Assembly: GCF_000208865.1 (NCBI RefSeq)
Contig: NC_018397.1
Coordinates: 5,299,748-5,363,747 of the forward strand
Length of the DNA stretch: 64,000 nt
From: Neospora caninum Liverpool
Taxonomy: Eukaryota; Apicomplexa; Conoidasida; Eucoccidiorida; Sarcocystidae
Reading direction: 5' to 3'
The notes beneath the pieces were generated by a model. That model was given only the letters and a program-made list of their open reading frames with translations. It was not told the DNA's origin and searched no databases. Position 1 is the first letter of the stretch. Each line of letters begins with the position of its first letter. The position numbers and the translations under genes were made by a program. This document shows, piece after piece, positions 52,585 to 63,025 of the stretch.

Positions 52585-54881
52585 GGGAAACGCGGAAGCG
52601 CGAGAATGCTTGCCTTTGGTTAACTTCAGACCACGAGAGTGAAGACATGATAGTCTCTGCGACTGCGTGCCTGGAAAGCACCAGAGCGTTCACGCAATGC
52701 GAAACGTGCACCTCAGAGCTGCGACTGCAGACACGAAAACTGATGAACTCCCGGAGACACTAAATATCCAGCATATGCGCACGAGTGCGCCTTTTCACAG
52801 GTGGACGGGTTTTGTGGAGGCAGCTGCCTGTAGGAGACTGCATGGAGGCCTCTCGTGCATCTCTGATGTGTTTGTGTCCTAGTTTCAGCGCGTACACAAG
52901 GGGGGAGAGTCCAAGCACGTGCTACTTTTGGACGGGGGAAGTAGTCTATCTGCATACGGCGCATGTACATTTCCGTTTGTTCGGGAAGGCTCTGCTCAGG
53001 GCGGCCGGTAGAAAACAGTTTGTTTCGAAATCAAGACAGTCCTAGTGGCCCGGACCGTACCACTCTGTTTTCTGCGGAGCTCAGAGAACGCCCCGTGTCT
53101 CTTCATTCGCAGCAGGTTGCGGTAGCGCACACTTGCTGTCTTTCACTCTGCACTTTCTCCAGGGAAGATGGGGGTACGCCGCACAGAAGACAGCGTTGCG
53201 CGTTTTGGTTTTCCCTGTTGTCTACTCGGCGTTGTGGCCCAGAGGCGTGCCGCATGTTTGGTAGACATGGATTTGCCTGCCGCAGTTTCGGAGATTCCTA
53301 CCTCGATACAGACGCCAAACGCCCCGGCGATGCGAAACTAGCGAGCGACACTTTCCCGGCTTAAGAACCCCGGCAAATGAAAGGCGCCTCTGTCGCCGTG
53401 CTCAGGTGACTCCTCGGGGCAGAGCAGTGTAGAGATGACGCATTTGACGGAGCGAAAGTCGTCTCTCTTGAATAGAGGCTAGCGAGTAGATGAGCACGTG
53501 AGCGTTGCCATCTGGTCTCCCAAGCTCGCCAGCGACACACCGGTAGACTGTGTAACTCTGAGGTTATGCAAAGGTAGATATGTATTCAGGATAGATTCTC
53601 GGATCCGTTTCGAATTCCGTACCTACATTTTGTCGAAGCAGTGTGAATCATGACCGACCGCCAGCGTGATTCGTTTGTTTTTGCGGCGACACGTGTGGCT
53701 TCAGGTGAGGAACGCATCTCTCCTTGGAGGTAGATATCCGAGGGAGGCAGCACCTCTAGTAAAACGCCGCAATACCAAATCTCTGTAAAGTTGTGAATAC
53801 CTAAAACAGTCATAACAAAGGAATCGTCCGTCTCTCCACTACACACCTCTCGAGAAGGGACTTCCCCAGTCTCGCATCTGCGTCTTTTTTCGGCACTTCC
53901 AGGCCAGAAAGGTGATATCGAGGTACCGCACCGTGTGATCGATGCGTCGCAGTTTTTTGCCGTGCTCTGTATCAGACTTTGATGCTACTAGCCTCTTGTC
54001 TGACGGCATAGGGAACCTAATAGCTCGAGCCAAGTCAGCCGCTTGCTGTTTTTGCATTCGTTGTGTCTGTGGCAAAGCCTGGTTTACCGATCTTGCGCCC
54101 GCGTTCGACCTCTGCCGTGTGCGAGGCGGCATCGTCCCCGGCGAGCGAGATAGCCGTTGCGAAAAGTAGGATTTGCTGTCTCTCGTTTGTCACCTCTCTC
54201 TGGATTCTGCTGCTCGGATAAACTTGCGCCAGAGTGATTTCGGCTGCGCGCGCGCGTGCCTTCCACCAAACTCGTGCCGGCTGCAGAGGCGGCGCACTCT
54301 CTGCCTTTTTGTGGCCAGGCGAGAGCGAAGACGCAGCGCATGCCAGTGTGTCGGCGTCTGCGCGGTAAACGCGAAACGGGAGGAACAGAAGCTGAAAGGG
54401 TGCGCGGACAGCCGAGGCTTTCGAGGCCCTGAGCAGCAGAAAGTTCCTTGCGTGCACGCCGCACGGCATCCAACACGTAACAGTGTGAAGCACGAGAAGA
54501 CTCCGGTTACACACACGTCAACTTTTTCCTACCTTCTCCGCGTCCCTCCCAGTCTGTATAGATGCCTGAGAAGAGACTCCATTCTCTCAGCTTCCACCCT
54601 GTGGAGCTTCCTGGCTGCTCCCCGACGGGAAACGGGTGTACACTCTCCCTTCTCTTCCGTTACTCTTCCTTCTCGTGGCAGTGTGTACCTTACATAAAAG
54701 CTCGCAGTGCCACCATGTGTGCTTTCCCCTCTCTCTGCAAGTTTTCCACGCTCCTTCCCCAGTTCTCTGCTTCTTCCCGCTCTTTCTGAACTTCCCCCGC
54801 CGCTGAGAAACGAACCGGCGTTCCGTCCACGTGCAACTCGCAATCGCCACACAGAAACCGAGACGCTGGCGCCAAAAACAC
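52585..54881. other. Convergent intergenic spacer with possible small minus-strand ORF
   Basis: About 2.3 kb between the seven-transmembrane gene (+) and RACK1 (-). On the minus strand an ATG at 54132 opens a 97-codon frame to 53839. A second frame overlaps it at about 53586-53960 and reads LEVLPPSDIYLQGEM and similar protein-like text. No family was recognised and the frames cannot be joined by a clear intron, so no gene is called. The rest should be 3' UTRs. Confidence 0.4.
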
Positions 54882-57800
54882 TTAAGCAGTCACTTGCTCT
54901 GAGGACACTTCATAGACGTTGATAGCACCGGTGAAGGTACCGACAAACAGCGTGCGGCCGTCGTGAGACCAGTTGAGCGAAGTGCACCACGGCGCTCCGC
55001 TGCGGTTGGTCTTCTCGGGGGTGATTTCGGAGAGGACATTCTTGTTTTCCAAATCCCAGATCTGCACAGAAAAAAGCCAGCACACACGAGGCGACAAGAC
55101 CACGCTCGACGCACAACCTCGCAGAAGAAAAACCACTCGCGCGTGCAACGGGCCGTCGAAGACGCCCCTCTGAAACCGTCACTTCAAACGACGCCGCGCG
55201 TGCCCAACATCGCCAGCACCGGACGCGGGGGACCGCCAGGCCAATGCGCGCACCGTCTGCTAGTTTTCCCGTCGCGAGGATCTTGCCAGGAACACGCATT
55301 TCTCGTTGAAGCGACGCCACAAACCGTGCAGGTTCCAGTCAGTCAACTGAGCCGTTTCAAGCCTCCTCAAGTGGCCGGACCCATCGCAGCGCAACGGAGG
55401 CGTCCGAAGGCGCGACAGGCCTGTGGCCTCTGTGAGGGTTGCTTCAAGACGAGGAATGATTTCTCATCCTAAAACCTGCGGTGTGCGCTTGCTCGCCGAG
55501 GGTCACCGCCTTTCCGAAAACACGTCCACTACTGAAAGTACAGGGACGAGCGAAACCGTGCACTTTGGTGCGCCCGTCAATCGGCCCCGTCGCGACTCCG
55601 CGCGCTAGGCACTCTTTCCACTTACCTTGACAGACTTGTCGGTAGCAGCGCACAGCCAGTAGTTGCAGGGGGAGAAGCAAAGGGCGTTGATAGTCGAGTT
55701 CGAGTCGAGAGAGTACAAGTGTTTGCCCTCGTTCACATCCCAGAGCATGGCGACGCCGTCCTTGCCTCCGGAGGCGCAGAGAGAACCGTCGGGGGAGATG
55801 GTGACTGTGTACAGCACAGATGTGTGCCCGACGAGGTTCGTGCGCAGCTTGCAGTTGCTCAAGTTCCACACCTGGAAACAGACGCAAAAGGCGAGATTCA
55901 AAAGACAAATCTCGGCACACACGCACACGCACACACGCGTGCGTAGGAGAGAGTACACCGCGGCACGCGTGCCGCTGCAGCCCCCCTCCCCTCCCATCCC
56001 CTCCCCCCGCCGCTTTCACGCTACGCCCCCGAGATACGCGCGCGGCGCAGCACGCTCTCCTCTCTTTGCGCACCTTGACCAGTTTGTCCCAGCCGCAAGA
56101 CACGATCAGAGGTTTGTTCGCGGAGGGGGAGAACCGGACGCAGGAGACCCAGTCGTTGTGCTGGTCATCCACGATGGTGTACTTGCACTCCGCGAGCGTG
56201 TTCCAGAGCTTGATGGTCCTGTCTCGCGACCCAGAGACGATCTGGCGGTTGTCCGGGCTGAACGCCACCGAGTTGACGTCGCTGGTGTGGCCTTGGAAGG
56301 AGCGGACGGTGACACCAACGTTCAAATCCCACAGACGCAGCGTTTTGTCCCAGCTCCCAGACAGCGCAAATTGAGCGTCACTGTTGATGACGACGTCCTG
56401 GACGCACTGCGAATGGCCAGTGAGCGCGCGGCGCGCGTAGCCGACGCTGCCGCTGTCATCGGGGTTCTCGTTCAGAGTCCACACAATCACCTTGTGGTCT
56501 GAAAAGCATCACCGAATCACCACAGACAGAATGCGACACGATGAGACCTGAGGGAAAACGAGAACGGTGCGCCTCGCGCCGGAGGCGCGGTCTGACCGCG
56601 CAACGCCGAACAGCGGCGGCTCAGTGACGAACACACGGCGGTGAACACAGGAAGGCCTCGGAAAAACAAAAGGCGACGGCAAGGAGAGACAAACGCGCAG
56701 CATTGTGGAAATGACAGTGCCCGAGTCTCTCGAGGAAACACCGAAATGTGTGTCGCGCACCAGCAAGGGTGGCCCATCGTTTGTGGAAGCACAGGGAAGA
56801 GCCGAGCTTGGTGATGCTCAGTTCGTTTCGGTGCCGTTGTAGCCCCAAATCTCACTAAGGGGAAGGAAGAGAGGTTCTTCCCCGGAAAACTCTGAGGATA
56901 TGCTCGACACCAAGAGCAATGAATTGGGGAGAGTCACGAGAGACAGAGAGGGCTCTTCTGGGTTCCAAGTGACGAAATCAGAAGAAGATAAATCTTCTAT
57001 TGGAAGGTTGCTCGTCAGAAGCCCGCGAAAGCGGCCTCGGAGTGAGCTGGGTACTTCCGGAATCATCCTGTGCCAGAGACACCAGAACCCCTTCCCTGTT
57101 ACTGGCAAGACACATGAAATACAGATCCAGGCTCGCCCGGTCCGATACACATGCATATATATATATATATATGTATATATACAAATGTCGCATAACCAAT
57201 TGGTGCACGCCGGATTCAGTCATAAACACTCTTCTTCCGCGGGTGTACGGCAGCCGTTGTCAGAAAGGGACTGAAGAGTCCCTCTTGGAAGGTTTCTCGT
57301 CAACGGCCTCGTCGAGGCCTGCGAGTGAGCTGGGACTTCCGGGGTCATCCCACTGCTGCGCCTTGGCTCGGCAGAAAACGTAATCAGGACGGGTGCATGA
57401 AGTCTCCCCATACACTCGAGCGCGAATACACTGCAAACACGCGCCAGTTTTCTTCACGGACAAAGGCGAAAGTTCATCTACCCTTCTTAATGACAGGCAG
57501 CAGCTTTTGCTGTTACAAGGTCACCCCTGCCGAGAGCGAATCTCGAAATCGTAGCGACTCTCGATTGAAGGCAGTGACTTGCGGCCTTTCTCGGTTCCGT
57601 TGTAGCCACGAACGGGTTTCCCACGAGGAATCCAAAGATGCTCTCGCCACCCCGAGTGGATATGCTCGAAACCAAACAGGGTCGGACACACTAACACGGC
57701 CGATGATGCCCGGCAACTTGCATCCTTTTGCGCCGAAACAAGTCGGGAATTCTGTGGAGCGAATGCATACGGGGCAACGTGAGCACGAGAAACACGCATT

Positions 57801-58343
57801 TCCAACACAGCCGACGGAAAGACCAGCCATTGCCCTCGCCAGCGTCCAACAAGACCGGATCGCGACACACAAGACAGTTGTCCATTTCGTTCCGAAAAAC
57901 CCGATCGAAAACGACGGCAGAGCTCCCCAACCGGCAAGAGTCTGCCACGGAGGCTGAGAAGGCGGGGCGCTCCTTCGCGGAAAAAAGAGCCGTCTCCTTT
58001 CGGGGACACTTCCTTTCTTGAGTTTGCCCCTAGTTCTGATGCGGTGGACTGGAAAGTGAAGAAGAAAGTTGATACTGGACAGGAGGGCGTTTCCCCACCT
58101 TTGCACTGCGAAGCCGCTCTTCTCGGTCCCCCTTCCTCCCTTGGTATGCAGCATACCCGCCTGCCGTCGTATCTAACAGGCGGCAGCGTTATAAACTCTG
58201 TGAGGGGTACAAAAGCAGAAATTCTCACCTCTGGAGGAGGAAACGATTGTGTTGGATTTCAGAGAGGGCGTCGAAATGGCCGTAACACAATCGGTATGTC
58301 CCTCCAGGACACCCTTGAACTCGAGGGGAGATTCACCCGACAT
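54882..58343 (-). CDS. RACK1: RACK1, WD40 ribosomal scaffold protein
   Basis: Four exons on the minus strand: 58229-58343, 56074-56498, 55626-55871 and 54882-55061; 321 aa, the usual RACK1 length. It is a seven-bladed WD40 propeller on the head of the 40S subunit that also scaffolds kinases. It starts [20 protein letters not shown]. Repeats with GH...WD ends are visible throughout: [13 protein letters not shown] then [91 protein letters not shown] and the last blade ([20 protein letters not shown]). ATG 58343 is the only in-frame ATG before the domain. Intron 1 is 1.73 kb and contains diverged internal repeats and a TA tract. Confidence 0.97.
56826..56913. repeat. Diverged intronic repeat C, copy 1
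   Basis: Shares a CCGTTGTAGCC block and, about 70 bp later, a GGATATGCTCGA(C/A)ACCAA block with 57590-57676. Both copies are in RACK1 intron 1. Confidence 0.6.
57001..57070. repeat. Diverged intronic repeat A, copy 1
   Basis: About 65-70 bp that matches 57286-57350 with substitutions and small gaps; shared blocks include TGGAAGGTT, CTCGTCA and GAGTGAGCTGGG. In RACK1 intron 1. Confidence 0.75.
57153..57180. repeat. (TA)n microsatellite
   Basis: Short TA run in RACK1 intron 1, between the two copies of repeat A. Confidence 0.85.
57286..57350. repeat. Diverged intronic repeat A, copy 2
   Basis: Second copy of the 57001-57070 module, 285 bp away in the same orientation, ending in a matching ACTTCCGG..TCATCC block. 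Confidence 0.75.
57590..57676. repeat. Diverged intronic repeat C, copy 2
   Basis: Second copy of the 56826-56913 module in the same orientation, about 765 bp away in RACK1 intron 1. The ends are conserved and the middle has diverged. Confidence 0.6.
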
Positions 58344-59831
58344 TTTGACAGCGAATATAGGGGAAACAAGGCCTCTGCAGAGAGAACGACGAGACACCAA
58401 AACGAAAAAAAGAGGAAGGGAAAGACGACAGCGAACAACCCCCCTTACAAAAAACCTCGATTATCGTCCTGCTTGCAGGAACATCCACGATAACGCGAGG
58501 GAAAGAAGCAGTTGAGGAGAACGCCTGTTACGCCCCCCCACACGAAGAAACGAAGAGACAGGCACATCGACTTGAAGCACTATACGCGGGGCAGCAGTTT
58601 TGCCGCCGCCCTTTTAAAAGGGGAACAACAGCGTAGCAGGGAAAAAATCCCTCCACGGGAGGCGCGTCTTCTCTCGCCTGTCGCAAAGATCCGGGACCAG
58701 TTCCCCCCGCTGCCCACGCGTACGCTTGCAAGAAGATGAGAGGAACGACGCGTGCGCGCGAAGCGACGGGACTGCTCTCCCAACTTTTTAAATTGTCCCG
58801 AAGCACACAAAAAACTGAACCAGCACGGGGGACAGCCAAAGGACAGCCTCGCTGTCAATTCCGCGAAAAGTTGGATCGGCTTGGCGGAACGGGCAGTCCT
58901 CCATGGCACGGACGCCAGAAGCTCCGCGTTTTTTGTCGCGATGATTGCAAAAACAGATTCGGGCTCTACGAGCACACTCTCTGGGCCTCGAGTTTATCGA
59001 TAATAGCGAGGATTGCGTCTTGTTAAATAGACGAGTGAAAGACTACAAGAGCCCTGTACTTTTTCGAGTTTGCAAGTCACACGTGAACCTCAAAGCAAAC
59101 GTCTGGTATTCAGATGGAGAGATGGAGGACGTCAGTACGGCAAATTGGGTTCGGCACTTTTCCTGTACCTTGTGTAACGATCCCTGATGTGCACTTTGAG
59201 GAAAGTGTGGACATATGCTGTCCTGCGGCGGTTCAAGGACTTGACTCTGCATCTGCGTGTCCGTAGCTGGAACAGGGGTCAACTGTATCGATGCCTCAAA
59301 ACGGTTCGCGCGTCGTGTGTGGCCTTAAAACCTCTTTCCTCAAACCCCACTGTTGTATATCACTATTGCGGGACACTTCCTGTGCACGACCTCTTTTTCT
59401 ACATCGCTATACAGCAGCTGTTTCCAGCTGTTCTCACTTCTTTCAGCAATCCGCATCCGACAAAAAGCAAACGCCACTGCATACTCCGCGGGTTCCCTCA
59501 GGCCTTGCAAGGGTCCAAGGATACCCCCTGCGCATGTCCCTAGTGTGTTGCTAAGGTAAAATGAATACCCTGCTTAGAAAAGAAAATTCGGCAAGCAGCT
59601 GGCGTGTGACGCGAACTCAAGTGGAAGCCATACTGACGTGCCGTCCCACACTCGAATGGAGCACATAGTTAACTACACATGCAGTCTTAGTTTCTCGACG
59701 AGCTGAACAACGACGACACAGACCCCGTTGTCGTTTTTGCTTTGCACAAATTATTCACTGGCGAGCGTTTTCTTTCGCTGGCGGATATCAAAGGCAGACA
59801 GCACTGCGCGCTGTGCGGTGCGACCCATCGG
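58344..59831. other. Spacer: RACK1 promoter and CPW-WPC gene 3' side
   Basis: About 1.5 kb; both neighbours are on the minus strand. A plus-strand ATG frame at 59187-59543 (118 codons) has no family similarity and is not called. No exon of either neighbour was recognised here. Confidence 0.5.
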
Positions 59832-62800
59832 CTATGCCTCTGAACCTATGGAAACAAACCGCTTGCTTGGAAACGCCGTTATTTCCCAGGTCTCAAGAGG
59901 GGCTGCGTACCGATGAGGTGATATCCTACGATGAGGCCACCATAGAAACCGCGAGGGGCTGAATCCAGTCAGCATTAGTTTAAACGAATACCCAGGCGCC
60001 TTCCAAGAGCGTACCAATGTAGGGCTTTGCCTCGTGCGTAAGAGCTTGATCCTATAGCCGGTATCCTTGATCAATTCTGTGTACCCTTCGTGACTTTGTG
60101 CGATGGTTCACCTCTCTCTCTCTGATAGCAGCGGAGGCGAGAGTTGGCGCAGGTGCAGGAGCGGGTTTCCGTTCCTTTTTGCCGACGACCCAATCGAACA
60201 AGGGGGTCGGTTCTCGCGGCATAACTTCACCTGTTTCTGCACCACACGACAATGTACTCGATCGGTGATCATCGGTGAGCTGCATTCCTACCTAATTTGA
60301 TTGGGCCATGCTTCCCCACTTCTCTGAATAGCAGAACTTGTCTATCAGTGGGAAGTTGTCGCATAGCGTGTTGTACCAACCTTTTATCTACGACTGGAGT
60401 GGGAACACTGAAGCGATCAGGTTAAGCCCAAAGTCGTCAGCGCGCCACAAACCTTGCCTACCGAGGGCCTTTTCTCATGAGAGCTCCTGCGCCAGGACTG
60501 TCAGACACTGCCACAGCGTGAAATTGACAACTGGACTCACCGTTCGGCAACGCAAAAACCCCTTGCAAGCCGCTGCACCGAAACGGTGTGCTCCAGGGGA
60601 AATCGCGACGGAAGAGCTTTGCGCTTACGGCGTTCGAGTCGCCTCTCTGCAGGGCCTAAATGACTCCGCATGTGCCACAAAAATCGTTAGAAAAGGAACC
60701 GGTATGAGAGCTTACCACACTTGACCACATAAAGAAGCCCATTTCCTCTTGTCCTCTTCGCAACCGAACACCTCCACGCTATTGCAATTCCCAGGCTCTG
60801 TCGTGGACGGCGGAACGCAGCCTACGCCCTGTCATCGAGGTTTTTTCTTCGGTGGAGGCGTGTGCGCTGTCTCAAATCGTTGAATCTCACCTTGAATTCC
60901 CGCGTACTGATGACTTCATCGTAAGGTATTCCAGCCGGCAGTTTGAGTTCCCACCCTGTTAATCGGAACTACTTGTCAAGCGAGCTGAGGTGTGGGTGTC
61001 ATCGAGTAACCAGACCTGCGGGGCATGGGAACTCCCAGTCGATTTCACACGCCGCCACCGCTGAAGAATTTGCATGAGGGGGGGTTGGGGTGTAAGCTGA
61101 GGCTCTTCTCACGTTCACACGGCCAGTCGACGTAACATTCCCTAGCACCAGACAGTTATTTGCTTGGCTTAAGCAGAATGAATTATACCGCCTACTTCTC
61201 AAACACTTGTTTATCTTGTGGAGACATTCCAAGGAAGGAATGCATTTTGATCCCACAGCTAGTGTAGTCGGCAGGAGCCTCGCAAACGCCATCTCGAATC
61301 TCTTTCCATCCTGAAGACAAGAGGGCAGACCGCCATCTCAAGCAGGCACGCGTTCAACAGCTTGGCAAACGAACCTTTCGGACAACCGACTAAGTAGTCC
61401 TTGGGGCAACTGTTTTGACACGGGAACCTTGCGTGGCACAGGGCTTCAAACTTCCTTTTCATTGCGGGAGTGAAGTGCTACAGGAAACATAAAGACGCGT
61501 GGAGCGCAGGTACGTGGGATATATAGTCGGACCTTGAAATTCCATTTGCTCTCACAAGGGCCGGTTTTTTGATAGTCTGGGCTAGCCTCGCATGCGTAGT
61601 CTCCCAGATGCAACCTACGACCGTATGAGTTATTGCCAGGCTGTTTTTTGCTATAATCGGACGCACCAGCCAGCCGGGCAAACCGCAGTAAAGCTTGCCT
61701 AAATCAGGGGTCGATCATGCTGAACACGAAGCGGAATGAGTCGCCTCGGCTCTTACTGTGCAGTCCTCGAAGCACGGCCAATCAGCATCGCAACTTTCCT
61801 AGACCAGTTTGCGGTCCATGCGGTTCCCACCATACGTACGAAACTGCGTTTGCTTACAGTCCAGTCACGTTTCGCTTCTTCCGTGAAGCCTTTGAAGCTG
61901 ACGCTGGACCCACAAGGCCCGGAGTACTGGCCCAAGTCTGTACCCATCAACCCCATAGCACCAGTATTAAGAGTCGGCAAAGCCGAGACGAACTTGCTTG
62001 GCAAGTCTCTTGGTCATCCAAAAGTGAGAAACCCTCAGGACATGGCTGCGACCAGTCACGGAGACCGGAAGGACACGCTGCAGCGGCATCCCCATGGCAA
62101 GGCCATACTGCCTACAGCATGGAACCATAGTGGTCCTATCCCGAGATGATAATGGACGAAAGTAGCTGTTACCTCACAGCTCGCTGCCCAGTCTGCCTTC
62201 CTATAGTGTGGTGTGGCGATTCAAAGCGAGAAGGCCGCTAAAAAGTGACGGGCTCACGCGTCAGCAGTGTAGAAGTCGAAACTCTTGTTGGTTTCACAAA
62301 ATCCTTCATTTCGAAGGGATTAGATCTCTGTCTTGCAATTTCCCCCCAAGCAATCTTCGCCGTACCTTGGTAGTTCCTGAATGTATTCGATTGTTTTCAC
62401 AGATGCTGGCTTGGCTCGCGGACAATCACGGTCACCATACTTCGGCGCTTCACATAAATGCCCGCCTCTTTCATCGTCCCTCACTCGCCATTTAAGTGGA
62501 CATGGCGCTCTGTTTCTTGGCGGTTTTCTGGATTCCGAGATAAAAAATAGGAAATCATGCTTACGAATAATCGATTACGCAAGTGGCTGCATCTGTCGCT
62601 CCTTTTCTATTCTGGTATGAGTCCATAATTGGTTGGTGTAGTCCTAATTCACGCGACAAGCGAAGCTCACTTTCTCCTCCACATTTTGCATTATTTTGGT
62701 CTCAGTTTTCTGTGCCGCAAAAGAGCAGTTCCATGTGTTTTCTCCGCAGGATTGCCGAGCTACCTACCTCGGTCAGCTCCACTGGCAATGCTGGAGCCCT

Positions 62801-63025
62801 CTTCGAGAATGAATCCAAAAAAGGCTCCTCTGCTGTCTGAAGAAAAGCGTGCCAATTGCACACACTTCCGTCCTTGTCTTAGATGATCTATACCAAGGCG
62901 GCTTCGACTTGCTTCGCTTCCTTCACCTTCGGTGGGCTTTCTCCCAGCCAGACATCGCGTATCATCCCAGCGTTCGCATACACCACGCAACCCGCGAGGG
63001 CAAGGCAAGTACACCAGTGTTTCAT
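59832..63025 (-). CDS. Secreted protein with five CPW-WPC domains
   Basis: Twenty-five exons on the minus strand: 62894-63025, 62768-62836, 62671-62709, 62565-62611, 62366-62509, 62173-62200, 61994-62111, 61858-61937, 61757-61798, 61667-61698, 61533-61614, 61375-61477, 61196-61310, 61113-61141, 61016-61060, 60891-60955, 60716-60828, 60629-60655, 60541-60572, 60462-60486, 60292-60407, 60112-60236, 60015-60051, 59911-59958 and 59832-59845. Every phase agrees; 568 aa. A signal peptide (MKHWCTCLALAGCVVYANAG) and an acidic linker come first. Then five Cys-rich modules of the form C..DY..CP..W..C.AP..Y..C..F..K..C...WPC. Examples are CVIDYSAPCPLKW with LCEAPKYGDRDC; FTAVCPAGW with YACEASPDYQKTGPC; and YLVGCPKGW with VCEAPADYTSC and ECYVDWPC. 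The tail is Pro/Lys-rich and ends in a short Gly-rich hydrophobic stretch. In Plasmodium this family is on the ookinete surface; stage and role here are inferred to be similar. Some donors are unusual (GTTCGT twice, GTCCGA, GTCTGG). The last seven exons have no domain support. Confidence 0.85.

Noticed and set aside
55663..56502. 279-codon plus-strand open frame
   Set aside because: Exactly antisense to RACK1 exons 2-3, whose WD40 repeats are unambiguous.
59187..59543. 118-codon plus-strand ATG frame
   Set aside because: No family similarity, no signal peptide, no supporting splice context; within the length expected by chance at this base composition.
60342..60380. Apparent 39-nt intron in the CPW-WPC gene
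   Set aside because: It is a multiple of three without a stop codon and far shorter than the other introns, so 60292-60407 is treated as one exon.
61717..62149. Two overlapping plus-strand frames of 137 codons, one starting with ATG
   Set aside because: First considered as the last exon of a secreted protein, but the opposite strand carries CPW-WPC exons with matching phases and WPC motifs, which explains the openness.
62377..62484. Possible intron and stop-terminated last exon making a 128-aa secreted protein
   Set aside because: Reading straight through the GTGAGG gives the C.AP..Y..C block of the first CPW-WPC domain and links to the downstream exons, so the short protein model was dropped.
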